Part shown: in pieces, positions 8,629 through 16,291 of the stretch
Layout of the letters: each line of letters opens with the position of its first letter
Numbering within the stretch: the stretch's first letter is position 1
NCBI RefSeq assembly: GCF_000262305.1
Contig: NC_017910.1
Location: forward strand, 3,472,001 to 3,536,000
Source of the DNA: Shimwellia blattae DSM 4481 = NBRC 105725
GTDB lineage: Bacteria > Pseudomonadota > Gammaproteobacteria > Enterobacterales > Enterobacteriaceae
Direction of reading: 5' to 3'
Length of the DNA stretch: 64,000 nucleotides
Translations under genes and position numbers: made by a program
Notes under the pieces: model-generated
Told to the model about the DNA's origin: nothing
What the model saw: only the letters and a program-made list of their open reading frames with translations
The model's database searches: none

Positions 8629-9951
8629 TTACTGGCTAATTCTGCGATACACAACCGGCTGGGTTTGCGGGGCAATATTGTTCACGTTTATTGCCGCTTT
8701 TACGGCGCGGGCTGCTTCCTGCCAGCTCGTCTCGCTGCTGGCGTGAATAATCGCCAGCGGGCGCTGCTCATCCACCCAGTCCCCGAGGCGCGCCATCTCA
8801 TCAAGCCCGACGCTGTAATCAATGGGATCCTGAGCCTGGCGACGACCGCCGCCCATTCCCACCACGGCCATACCCAGCGCCCGGGTATCCATGTCACAGA
8901 CATAGCCTGCCGTATCCGCATAGACCGCTTTACTGAGGGTAGCCCGGGGCAGATAGCGCGCATAATGCTCAACAAAGTCCGCCGGGCCGTTCTGGGCCAC
9001 CACCATCCGGCCAAAAATCTCCGCCGCTTTGCCGTTATCCAGCACGCTCCGGAGCCTGGCGCGGGCGTCCGCCTCATCCGTGGCCAGCTTGCCGGAGATA
9101 AGCATCTCGGCACTCAGGGCCATGGTCACCTCCAGCAGGCGCGGGTTACGGTACTCCCCGGTCAGGAAGCGTACCGCCTCGCGAACTTCCAGAGCATTAC
9201 CGGCACTGGAGGCCAGCACCTGGTTCATATCGGTCAGCAGTGCGGTTGTACGCACCCCGGCCCCGTTAGCCACGCCCACAATCGCTTCAGCCAGCTGGGC
9301 AGAGAGTTCAAAGGTCGGCATAAAAGCACCGCTGCCCACTTTGACATCCATCACCAGCGCATCGAGCCCTTCGGCCAGTTTTTTCGCCAGAATCGAGGCG
9401 GTAATCAGCGGAATGGAATCTACCGTGGCAGTGATATCGCGGGTGGCGTAGAAGCGTTTATCCGCCGGGGCAAGCGAGCTGGTCTGGCCGATAATCGCCA
9501 CCCCCACATCGCGGATAATCTCCCGGAAGCGGGCATCATCCGGGAAGATATCAAACCCGGGGATCGCCTCCAGCTTGTCCAGGGTGCCGCCTGTATGGCC
9601 AAGGCCGCGCCCGGAGATCATCGGAATATAGCCGCCGCAGGCGGCCACCATGGGCCCGAGCATCAGGGAGGTGACATCCCCCACCCCGCCGGTAGAGTGC
9701 TTGTCCACTACCGGTCCGTTAAGGTGCAGGCTTTTCCAGTCAAGCACGGTGCCGGAGTCACGCATTGCCATGGTCAGGGAGACCCGCTCAGCCATGGTCA
9801 TATCATGGAAGAAAATGGTCATTGCCAGCGCGGCAATTTGCCCTTCGGATACGGTGTTATCACGAATCCCGTTGATAAAAAACCGGATCTCATCATCACT
9901 TAACGGTAAGCCGTCGCGCTTTTTGCGGATAATTTCTTGTGCGAGAAACAA
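8629..9951 (-). CDS. deoA: DeoA: thymidine phosphorylase
   Basis: 440 residues, as in E. coli. It splits thymidine with phosphate to thymine and deoxyribose-1-phosphate. The family signature SGRGLGHTGGTLDKLE and the phosphate/pyrimidine site KHSTGGVGD are present. The start codon is TTG with MFLAQEIIRKKRDG following, the same unusual start as in E. coli; a purine-rich CAGGGGG lies just upstream. It is the second gene of the operon, separated from deoC by a gap carrying a stable stem-loop. Confidence 0.96.
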   Translation of the reverse strand: MFLAQEIIRKKRDGLPLSDDEIRFFINGIRDNTVSEGQIAALAMTIFFHDMTMAERVSLTMAMRDSGTVLDWKSLHLNGPVVDKHSTGGVGDVTSLMLGPMVAACGGYIPMISGRGLGHTGGTLDKLEAIPGFDIFPDDARFREIIRDVGVAIIGQTSSLAPADKRFYATRDITATVDSIPLITASILAKKLAEGLDALVMDVKVGSGAFMPTFELSAQLAEAIVGVANGAGVRTTALLTDMNQVLASSAGNALEVREAVRFLTGEYRNPRLLEVTMALSAEMLISGKLATDEADARARLRSVLDNGKAAEIFGRMVVAQNGPADFVEHYARYLPRATLSKAVYADTAGYVCDMDTRALGMAVVGMGGGRRQAQDPIDYSVGLDEMARLGDWVDEQRPLAIIHASSETSWQEAARAVKAAINVNNIAPQTQPVVYRRISQ

Positions 9952-9978
9952 AACAACCCCCTGAACATATGGGTAGCA

Positions 9979-9998
9979 AGCGGCGGGAACCCGCCGCT
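9979..9998 (-). other. Stem-loop in the deoC-deoA intercistronic gap
   Basis: The arms AGCGGCGGG and CCCGCCGCT (9979-9987 and 9990-9998) form a perfect 9-bp inverted repeat around two bases, filling most of the 53-bp gap between deoC and deoA. It has no T-run, so it is more likely an mRNA-stabilising or processing element than a terminator. Confidence 0.6.
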
Positions 9999-10004
9999 GA
10001 GAAG

Positions 10005-10784
10005 TTAGTAACTGCTGGTGCTTTTACCGTCGCCGTGGCCCAGCGCTTTCAGCAGGCTGGCCAGCAGGCTGGAAGCCCCGAAACGGAAATGGCGGGAATC
10101 CGCCCAGTCGGCACCGAACAGGCCATCAGCAATGGCGAGGAATTCTGCCGCATCTTCTGCCGTGCGCACGCCGCCTGCCGGTTTAAAGCCCACGGTTTTC
10201 TCAACCCCCATATCGCGGATCACTTCCATCATAATGCGGGCGCTTTCCGGGGTAGCGTTAACCGGCACTTTACCGGTGGAGGTTTTAATAAAGTCAGCAC
10301 CGGCGTTAATCGAAATTTCAGACGCCTTACGGATCAGCGCTGGCGTTTTCAGCTCACCGGTTTCAATAATAACTTTCAGCAGTACATTCGCGGCGGCGCA
10401 AGCCTCTTTACAGGCCTTAACCAAATCAAACCCCACCTGCTCATTACCGGCCATCAGCGCGCGGTACGGGAAGACCACGTCCACTTCGTCTGCGCCATAG
10501 GCAATGGCTGCGCGGGTTTCTGCCAGCGCGATATCAATATCGTCGTTACCGTGGGGGAAGTTCGTCACCGTGGCGATATGCACATCCGGCGTTCCCTGGG
10601 CGTTGAGGGTTTTACGGGCAATGGGGATAAAGCGCGGATAAATGCAGACAGCGGCAGTATTGCCAACCGGCGTTTTTGCCTGGTGGCACAGGGCGATGAC
10701 TTTCTCAGCGGTGTCGTCATCGTTAAGGGTAGTCAGGTCCATCAGTTTCAGGGCGCGCAGACTACTGGCGGTTAAATCGGTCAT
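10005..10784 (-). CDS. deoC: DeoC: deoxyribose-5-phosphate aldolase
   Basis: 259 residues, as in E. coli, with a nearly identical sequence. It splits deoxyribose-5-phosphate to glyceraldehyde-3-phosphate and acetaldehyde. It is a TIM barrel; the Schiff-base lysine lies in ADFIKTSTGK and the second active-site lysine in VGFKPAGG. The ATG at 10784 gives MTDLTASSLRALKLMDLT. It is the first gene of deoCABD. The promoter, with DeoR and CRP sites, lies 130-230 bp upstream. Confidence 0.97.
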   Translation of the reverse strand: MTDLTASSLRALKLMDLTTLNDDDTAEKVIALCHQAKTPVGNTAAVCIYPRFIPIARKTLNAQGTPDVHIATVTNFPHGNDDIDIALAETRAAIAYGADEVDVVFPYRALMAGNEQVGFDLVKACKEACAAANVLLKVIIETGELKTPALIRKASEISINAGADFIKTSTGKVPVNATPESARIMMEVIRDMGVEKTVGFKPAGGVRTAEDAAEFLAIADGLFGADWADSRHFRFGASSLLASLLKALGHGDGKSTSSY

Positions 10785-10914
10785 AACATTCTCCAACAAA
10801 AATAAGAGCCCGGTAAATGACTCAATACGTTGGAGCGGTTCCTGGTTCCATGAAGATAAGCCGCGTTTCCGCTCTCGCACCTGTGTCCCTGGTACCGCAT
10901 ATCACGTATTGCAA

Positions 10915-10930
10915 TGTTATAATTCTAACA
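10915..10930 (-). promoter_or_regulatory. DeoR operator overlapping the deoP2-type -10 region
   Basis: On the minus strand TGTTAGAATTATAACA differs by one base from the perfect DeoR palindrome TGTTAGAATTCTAACA. As in E. coli deoP2 it contains the -10 hexamer TAGAAT. The predicted start of transcription is near 10915, leaving a leader of about 130 bases before deoC. Confidence 0.9.
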
Positions 10931-10949
10931 TTCCCGGGCAGGGAAATAT

Positions 10950-10965
10950 CGTGAACATCAGCACA
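10950..10965 (-). promoter_or_regulatory. CRP site 1 of the deo promoter (about -41)
   Basis: On the minus strand TGTGCTGATGTTCACG has the 5-6-5 CRP spacing with half sites TGTGC and TCACG. Its centre is 41-42 bp upstream of the predicted start, the classical CRP-1 position of deoP2. The segment up to CRP site 2 is where CytR would bind; it includes the small dyad CCGCATTGCGG (10982-10992). Confidence 0.75.
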
Positions 10966-11000
10966 AATAGCGGTAACGCTACCGCATTGCGGACATTATA

Positions 11001-11016
11001 TGTGATTTAAATAACA
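11001..11016 (-). promoter_or_regulatory. CRP site 2 of the deo promoter (about -93)
   Basis: TGTGATTTAAATAACA (plus strand) has one perfect and one weaker half site in 5-6-5 spacing. Its centre is 51 bp from the CRP-1 centre, that is near -93, reproducing the two-CRP arrangement that lets CytR bind between tandem CRP dimers in E. coli. Confidence 0.75.
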
Positions 11017-11106
11017 AAATCACGATACCGGATATCACTCTATTTTAGTGAAGAACACAACATGCAGGCACCAGGGGCCGCAATATAATCAGCCCCCGGC
11101 AAAAGG

Positions 11107-11424
11107 TTAACTACCGGTTACTATCAGGCAGTTTTTGCCATAAAACGGAAAGGCCCCGGTGGTCTCGTAATCGATACTGGCAACAGTCGTGATATTGCCT
11201 GCTTTACGGGCGGTTTCAATGGAGGCATCGCCGGTATTCACCAGCCCCAGGATCGACTGGGCACAGGCACGACCGGTCTTGTCGCCAGCGGTTCCGGTCG
11301 CCATTACCCCGCCTTTAACGCTGGTGTAGAGCCCGGTACCGACCGGACTTGGTGCCCGGGCACACCCGGAAAGTGCCACAGCAGCCAGCAGTACAGACGG
11401 AAGAAGAAAACGATACTGTTTCAT
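11107..11424 (-). CDS. Small TRL-like lipoprotein
   Basis: 105 residues. There is a clear lipoprotein signal: MKQYRF, a hydrophobic core, then lipobox LSGC with the lipidated Cys at residue 20. The mature part resembles the TRL-like family of small bacterial lipoproteins (GLYTSVKGG, TGRACAQSILGLVNTGDAS, GNITTVASIDYE). A C-terminal cysteine in FYGKNC could form a disulphide with the central one. The function is unknown. It sits alone between the deo promoter and the fimbrial operon, in a place occupied by other genes in E. coli. Confidence 0.8.
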   Translation of the reverse strand: MKQYRFLLPSVLLAAVALSGCARAPSPVGTGLYTSVKGGVMATGTAGDKTGRACAQSILGLVNTGDASIETARKAGNITTVASIDYETTGAFPFYGKNCLIVTGS

Positions 11425-11533
11425 TACACAATCCCTATATAACTAATTTTATTTGGTTTTTATCAATTCACTGAGCAATACCTGCATAGTGTAATGGCAA
11501 TAGTTTCATTGCGGTACTACTTACATAATCCCG

Positions 11534-11570
11534 TTTATTCAATATTTAATAAAATTTAATATTGAATAAA
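11534..11570. repeat. 13-bp perfect inverted repeat in AT-rich DNA
   Basis: TTTATTCAATATT (11534-11546) and AATATTGAATAAA (11558-11570) are exact reverse complements around 11 bases, 110-145 bp upstream of the lipoprotein gene. There is no T-run, so it is more likely an operator or cruciform site than a terminator. The 396-bp stretch 11425-11820 otherwise contains no credible gene; it holds this repeat, a second hairpin and the fimbrial terminator. Confidence 0.6.
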
Positions 11571-11651
11571 AACAAAATATCAATAAAACATTTTATAAAT
11601 AGAAAATAATTAAAAATTTAACGCTATAAAAACACCTGGTGTCGTGGGAGG

Positions 11652-11687
11652 GGCAGTTTCAGCGGTCAGAATGTCGCTGAAACTGCC
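11652..11687. repeat. 13-bp GC-containing inverted repeat downstream of the usher gene
   Basis: GGCAGTTTCAGCG (11652-11664) pairs perfectly with CGCTGAAACTGCC (11675-11687) across a 10-base loop. It lies 76-112 bp beyond the fimbrial terminator and has no T-run. It may be the remnant of a boundary element or another gene's terminator; its role is not known. Confidence 0.5.
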
Positions 11688-11763
11688 ATGAACTTATCGC
11701 CGGGGGCTCCATTCCCGCATCAACGCAATCGACAAAACGCAGCAACACATCAAGGCGCCAGGA

Positions 11764-11797
11764 TAAAAAAAACGGTATCTGCTTACACAGATACCGT
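11764..11797 (-). terminator. Intrinsic terminator of the fimbrial operon
   Basis: On the minus strand a 10-bp perfect stem (11772-11781 with 11788-11797) with a 6-base loop is followed by a run of T residues (11765-11772). It starts 24 bp after the usher stop codon, so the operon ends with the usher. Confidence 0.88.
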
Positions 11798-11820
11798 CAC
11801 CTGCCCGCCTGGCACACCGG

Positions 11821-14472
11821 TTAGCGCTTTGCCAGTGCCAGCAGCTTCATTACCCGGGGGGTCATTTTCAAAGACTGTGGCAGCCCTTCAACCCCGGCGG
11901 TAGTACAGCGCACGTCGCCAACAATCTTCAGAACATCGCGGGTACGCTGCACATTCAGCGGGCAGCGCATCAGCTGGCCGTCGGCCATCAGCCACAGCGC
12001 CTCAACCTTACGGTTTGCCTGCAGGGTAAAGCGCCCGTCGTGGCCCAGTGCCGGTAACGGCTGGTTAAGCACCTGGGCATTCGCCAGCGGTCGTCCGTCC
12101 GGCCCCAGCGCACGCCCCAGGTAAATCCAGGTAACCGAACTACCCACTTCCCGCAATAGCAAATGCCCGGGGGCCAGGAAGTAGGGTCGCATCCCGCCGC
12201 CGTGGGCAACGTTCGCCAGACTATTGCGCTTCCCACTGTTGGTCACATCGCGAACGTCCAGTTGACCGTACTGATAAGCCTCCGCCACGACCAGGGCTGA
12301 GTCGCCGAACCCCAGGTTAAGAGAGCGATAACTGCTCCCCTGGATTTCTGCGGCGTCCTGCTTACCACCTTCCTCCATAGGGGCGACCCGTACCGCTACC
12401 GCCGCCGCCGGTTCACCACCACCGCCACCACCCATAAAGATACCGTGGCGGGAAACGGCCAGTGCAGAAGCATAACCTGCCGTTACGCTGGTATGACTTC
12501 CGGTCCCTTTGGTAAAGCTGTCGCTGACAGTACCATTCAGATCACCATAGCGCCCGTTCACCCGCCCGCTAATCCCTCCGGTATAGTTGTTATTTTTATC
12601 ACCGGAGAAATTCAGTCCCAGCTCACGGTATAGTCCCTGCTGCCACATCATGGTGTGGTTAAGGTTATATGTCGCCTGGGAGTCCTGCTTAGCGCTGCGA
12701 TAATCCACCGCCACGCTACTGAAACTGTCATGACCGGAAGATGAAGGAGGTTGTGACGCCCGGGAAAGGGACACCCCCAGGAACATGCCGTTGTCTTTCT
12801 GGTTACCATAATCATTACGGTATACACCCAGACGGCCATTAATGTTCATGCCTCTCCAGTTCACCGACTTATTTGTACCCAGTTGCCATGCCTGTGATGT
12901 TCTGCCCGGCGCGTTATAACGCTGAACCGGGTTTAGCGGATCAACCGGATCATTAATCCAGTAGCTGCGGCCCTTATTGCGGGTTTCGGTATAACCCAGA
13001 GTGGTTGTCCAGCCAGCGAAAGGAACCGACAGGGTGGCATTCAACGAGGTATAGCACCCGGTATTATTGACAGAATGTGTCCCGGCTTTATTACATACCG
13101 AGCCACTGGTGTTATAGCGATACATACTCAGCATAAAACCATCGGTAAAGGTGAGCTGCTGAATATTCCCCCGCGAGCCATCGTTACCGATATACCCCGT
13201 GGCGGCACCACTCAGCACCCCCAGACTCATGGCGCGCTGCGCATCAATTCTCATTTCGTGGTACAGGTTTTTATTCGCCAGCGCGCTACCACCGGTAAGC
13301 TGAACGTCTCGTAGGGGCACATACTGTACCCCGGCAGCGGCCACGGTTTTATTCTGTACATGGGTGCCGTTTTCTGTGTCCCGCTGGCCCGCCTGTAAAA
13401 ACCACTGTAGCCCATTGGCGAAACCGCCGCTGCTTTTGGTAAACGGTTGCTGTTCCGTGCGCTGCAGCACACCATTTTCAAATACCCGTAGCTCAAGGGG
13501 GTAGCTGCCAGGAGGGAAAGTGCTGGTATTGATATTGTTGATACCAGGCGCAAAATACTGGCTACCAAGCAACTGGCTGCCGCGGTAAATATCGACACGC
13601 GCATTGCGGTTAGTCTGGATAACCAGCGGGGTGGCATCCTGGCTTACCGAATGGTTAACGTAAGCAGAGGTTGTGCCGACACGTACACCGTTAAAACGCT
13701 CCAGTGGCAACAGAGAAAAGCCAAAACTACCACCCAGCGGGCTGGACAAATTACGCTGATCCATACGCCCCCCCTGCAGATAATAGCGATGCCCAAGATC
13801 CTGCCTGGCGTAAAGGTTATCAAACCAGAATGTGCTGCTATGTCGCTTACTGGTTTCCGCCATGGTTAACGCCCAGTCACCGCCCAGATAACGATTTTCC
13901 CCCAGACCCAGTGCGCCAGCGCCACTGACCGACATATTTTTGCTATAGCTGTCGCTGCTGACATTGATTGACTGGCGGTGAACAAAGGCGTTAACCGCCT
14001 CACTGGTCAGCGTGTTATAGCGGTTATCTGCCTGGTGGCTTTTCAGCCATGCGGGGTTCAGAAATAACAAAATCGCCCCCTGGGATTCATCCAGGATGGC
14101 TGCCACCTTGTCGGTGGCAATATAGCCGCAACCCGCGCTATCCAGACCATTACAGGCTTTTTGCCCGTTACGGGCCAGGGGGGCATTCAGCGTTTCTTTA
14201 AGCTGTATCTGCTGCTCTGGCTCCAGCTGTTCGCCATTCAGTGCACTAAATAACCGGTCAGGGTGATTAAAGCGGACCGTTTCAGGTTTCACCTCCAGAG
14301 AGTACAACCCCAGAACCCGACCAGCCAGGCGCACTTCTAACTGTTCCTCCTGCCCGTCAATAAGCGACTCAAACCCCACAGGCACACTCAGTGCCGGAGG
14401 ATTTTCTGTGGCAAATAACGGTGAAACCATAAGTAAAGCAGGGGTAATGAAGGAATAAGCATGGATGCGCAA
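11821..14472 (-). CDS. Outer-membrane usher of a CS1/CFA-type (alpha) fimbria
   Basis: 883 residues from the TTG at 14472. This TTG is chosen because it has a perfect AAGGAGG six bases upstream and starts a typical signal peptide (MRIHAYSFITPALLMVSPLFA), whereas the ATG at 14544 has no ribosome site. Its size and organisation match the TcfC/CfaC/CooC ushers: an N-terminal E-set-like domain with a short cysteine loop (CNGLDSAGC), a long beta-barrel region rich in aromatic/Gly strands, a polyglycine stretch, and a C-terminal domain with two cysteines. It would assemble the subunit encoded just upstream. A weak start codon plus a hairpin in front of it suits low usher stoichiometry. Confidence 0.9.
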   Translation of the reverse strand: MRIHAYSFITPALLMVSPLFATENPPALSVPVGFESLIDGQEEQLEVRLAGRVLGLYSLEVKPETVRFNHPDRLFSALNGEQLEPEQQIQLKETLNAPLARNGQKACNGLDSAGCGYIATDKVAAILDESQGAILLFLNPAWLKSHQADNRYNTLTSEAVNAFVHRQSINVSSDSYSKNMSVSGAGALGLGENRYLGGDWALTMAETSKRHSSTFWFDNLYARQDLGHRYYLQGGRMDQRNLSSPLGGSFGFSLLPLERFNGVRVGTTSAYVNHSVSQDATPLVIQTNRNARVDIYRGSQLLGSQYFAPGINNINTSTFPPGSYPLELRVFENGVLQRTEQQPFTKSSGGFANGLQWFLQAGQRDTENGTHVQNKTVAAAGVQYVPLRDVQLTGGSALANKNLYHEMRIDAQRAMSLGVLSGAATGYIGNDGSRGNIQQLTFTDGFMLSMYRYNTSGSVCNKAGTHSVNNTGCYTSLNATLSVPFAGWTTTLGYTETRNKGRSYWINDPVDPLNPVQRYNAPGRTSQAWQLGTNKSVNWRGMNINGRLGVYRNDYGNQKDNGMFLGVSLSRASQPPSSSGHDSFSSVAVDYRSAKQDSQATYNLNHTMMWQQGLYRELGLNFSGDKNNNYTGGISGRVNGRYGDLNGTVSDSFTKGTGSHTSVTAGYASALAVSRHGIFMGGGGGGEPAAAVAVRVAPMEEGGKQDAAEIQGSSYRSLNLGFGDSALVVAEAYQYGQLDVRDVTNSGKRNSLANVAHGGGMRPYFLAPGHLLLREVGSSVTWIYLGRALGPDGRPLANAQVLNQPLPALGHDGRFTLQANRKVEALWLMADGQLMRCPLNVQRTRDVLKIVGDVRCTTAGVEGLPQSLKMTPRVMKLLALAKR

Positions 14473-14508
14473 AGCAAACCTCCTTATTGAGCAGAGATCC
14501 ATCGTTAT

Positions 14509-14532
14509 AACGGGGACGTTTTCGTCCCCGTT
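14509..14532 (-). other. Stable hairpin between major subunit and usher genes
   Basis: AACGGGGACG (14509-14518) and CGTCCCCGTT (14523-14532) form a perfect 10-bp stem with a 4-base loop in the 75-bp gap. It lies just after the abundant subunit's stop and before the usher ribosome site. It could protect the subunit mRNA or attenuate read-through into the usher gene. Confidence 0.65.
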
Positions 14533-14547
14533 ACTCTTGCGCATTAC

Positions 14548-15063
14548 TTATGGCGTAGGAGTTGCCGCTGCGGTATTCAGAACCAGGCTTACTACCCCCT
14601 GGTAGCTGCCGGACCGGGTCACAGCTCCCAGCGTTTTCTGGCCAATGGTGAGATCCATCTGCACAGAACCGTTATCCGTTACCCCGGTCGGATACAGCGC
14701 CGTAGGCTCAATATTGGTCACCGTAGTGCTCAGCGGTGCGCCGTTAAAAGAGACAGACAACGGAATGGCCGCTGCAGCAGGGTTGGTAACACCCAGCAAT
14801 TGCGGCTCAGACAGCAGACGGACCTGTACTTTCTGGTCAGGATCGTTGGTGAAGATTTTGGTTCTGATATTCTCGCTTCTCAGGCCCACACCCGGAAGAT
14901 AGGTCAGACGCAATGTCTGCGGCAGTGCGGAGCCATCAGCCTGCAGCAGTTCAATCGTCGTATCAATATCAGCGACTACAGTAATGTCCTTTTGTACTGC
15001 TAAAGCAGAAACAGAGAATAGAGATGCCAGAGCCACTGCTGCTACTTTGTAATTCATTTTCAT
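14548..15063 (-). CDS. CS1-type fimbrial major subunit
   Basis: 171 residues from the ATG at 15063 (AAAGGA 8 bases upstream). There is a signal peptide of about 22 residues (MKMNYKVAAVALASLFSVSALA). The mature N-terminus VQKDITVVADIDTTIELLQADG closely follows the CfaB/CooA pattern, where this strand completes the neighbouring subunit by donor-strand exchange. The protein has no cysteines, as expected for this class. The C-terminus ends in a Thr/Pro/Ala tail after YQGVVSLVLNT. It lies 19 bp after the chaperone gene. Confidence 0.9.
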   Translation of the reverse strand: MKMNYKVAAVALASLFSVSALAVQKDITVVADIDTTIELLQADGSALPQTLRLTYLPGVGLRSENIRTKIFTNDPDQKVQVRLLSEPQLLGVTNPAAAAIPLSVSFNGAPLSTTVTNIEPTALYPTGVTDNGSVQMDLTIGQKTLGAVTRSGSYQGVVSLVLNTAAATPTP

Positions 15064-15082
15064 GAAAAATATCCTTTTTTGA

Positions 15083-15820
15083 TTACTTACCAGATGAGGA
15101 TGCACCGGCAACCAGGGTTGTTGTTTCCGGTGCTGATTTCCCGAGGCGATATTCGATTTTTACCGCGCCGGACGTTATCCCGCTGGGTAGCGCAAGCGCT
15201 TCACCGGGATAGACACTTTTATCCACGTTCTGCCAGCGACAGCTGTCATCACTGCTGCCGGTGCACTGCGCCACACGCAGCACGCCATAACGCAGATTTC
15301 CTTTATTAATAAGTTCCTTGCCGTCACTACTACGGGCGAGCTGCGGCTGCGCCGCTCCGGGCATCAGGCGCACCAATACCCCCCAAATCAGATTGACTCT
15401 GACGTTGGTTTTATCCTGTTTCTGGTCCGGGTCGGGCTCGTCAAGCGAGGGCACTGCCTCAAAGTAAACCCGCCATGCTTCTTCTTTTTCCGGCGAATTC
15501 AGGCTGATGACGCGCACAGTACGGGTAACCCCGGCGGGTAAAATAAACTTCTCCGGAGAGACAATAATGCCGGGATCGCCTTGCGGATCCTGTTCAGATT
15601 CAAACGCCGTAGCCGGGCGGGATATCCGTTTTACAATGGTGCGAACATACTGGGTCTGTTCGGATTTTGATAATATCTGTAGCGTTGTGGCTTCCTGCTC
15701 ACTGTTATCGATTACGCTACTCATCGGGTAAACCGTCATATTTGCTAACGCAGTTGAATTTACTGTTGTACACAAAACGATACTGGTTATGACTAAATTT
15801 CTTATTAATGAATAATTCAT
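15083..15820 (-). CDS. Periplasmic fimbrial chaperone (CfaA/TcfA family)
   Basis: 245 residues with a signal peptide ending near TALA (residue 26). Two immunoglobulin-like domains are suggested by NMTVYPMSSVI at the start of domain one and by the conserved basic/hydrophobic stretches VSPEKFILPAGVTRTVRVIS and NLIWGVLVRLMP. It belongs to the alpha-fimbria chaperones, which stabilise the subunits until they reach the usher. Two cysteines near the C-terminus (AQCTGSSDDSCRW) may form a disulphide. It is the first gene of the operon, with a weak AAGGGA ribosome site. Confidence 0.88.
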   Translation of the reverse strand: MNYSLIRNLVITSIVLCTTVNSTALANMTVYPMSSVIDNSEQEATTLQILSKSEQTQYVRTIVKRISRPATAFESEQDPQGDPGIIVSPEKFILPAGVTRTVRVISLNSPEKEEAWRVYFEAVPSLDEPDPDQKQDKTNVRVNLIWGVLVRLMPGAAQPQLARSSDGKELINKGNLRYGVLRVAQCTGSSDDSCRWQNVDKSVYPGEALALPSGITSGAVKIEYRLGKSAPETTTLVAGASSSGK

Positions 15821-16291
15821 GGTACTCGTTCCCTTGCGGCGATGAGAGAACCCTAACGAGTAACAGTGGATTAAAAAAGTGAAGTAATTTTAATTTATTT
15901 TTAATAGGTATGTAATAACGCCACATGTGCTTTCAGGCTGGCCATGAACTCATCTTAGGTATTATGAAGTCAGCCAGATATCTGGATATATATCCTATAT
16001 ACCAGCCCAACCACTGCATATAGCTGCGTGGTACTACCCATTATTAGCGCACAAATCCGATATCCCTTATTCTATTGTAGAGCGGTTTACTATCATTAAT
16101 AACCAGAAGATTAAACGTCTATTACAGATGGCCATTACATTATACGCGGAGGTCGTAAAATAGCAGCAATCACCTAAAAATCAGGGATGATTATTTATAA
16201 TCGTAAAGGTAAAGAGTAAATATAGTTAATTCAATAACGCTGAATCTTCTGCATCCGGAAATATAAAAATTATAGCGTAGAAAAGAATAAT
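15821..16291. other. AT-rich regulatory/boundary region upstream of the fimbrial operon
   Basis: 471 bases with no credible gene. The base composition is strikingly AT-rich compared with the GC-rich genes on both sides, the usual signature of acquired, H-NS-silenced DNA. It contains the fimbrial promoter and a pair of overlapping palindromes (15974-15995). A smaller dyad, GATTAT-TT-ATAATC, lies at 16189-16202. The right edge is the stop of yjjV. Confidence 0.7.
15974..15995. promoter_or_regulatory. Two overlapping 12-bp palindromes, candidate operator
   Basis: CCAGATATCTGG (15974-15985) and GGATATATATCC (15984-15995) are each perfect palindromes and share two bases, so their centres are exactly 10 bp (one helical turn) apart. 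They lie about 155-175 bp upstream of the chaperone start. This arrangement suits cooperative binding of two dimers. No regulator gene is adjacent. Confidence 0.5.

Noticed and set aside
8593..9903. Long open frame of 436 codons opposite deoA
   Set aside because: It is an antisense shadow of a GC-rich gene, with His/Gly/Arg-rich translation and no family resemblance; similar shadows oppose prfC, rsmC and opgB.
13075..13314. Small plus-strand frame inside the usher gene
   Set aside because: No ribosome site and no recognisable features; it is explained by the usher coding sequence.
14473..14544. Upstream ATG start of the usher
   Set aside because: It has no ribosome site, would place 24 charged residues before the signal peptide, and passes through the hairpin; the TTG at 14472 has an ideal Shine-Dalgarno sequence.
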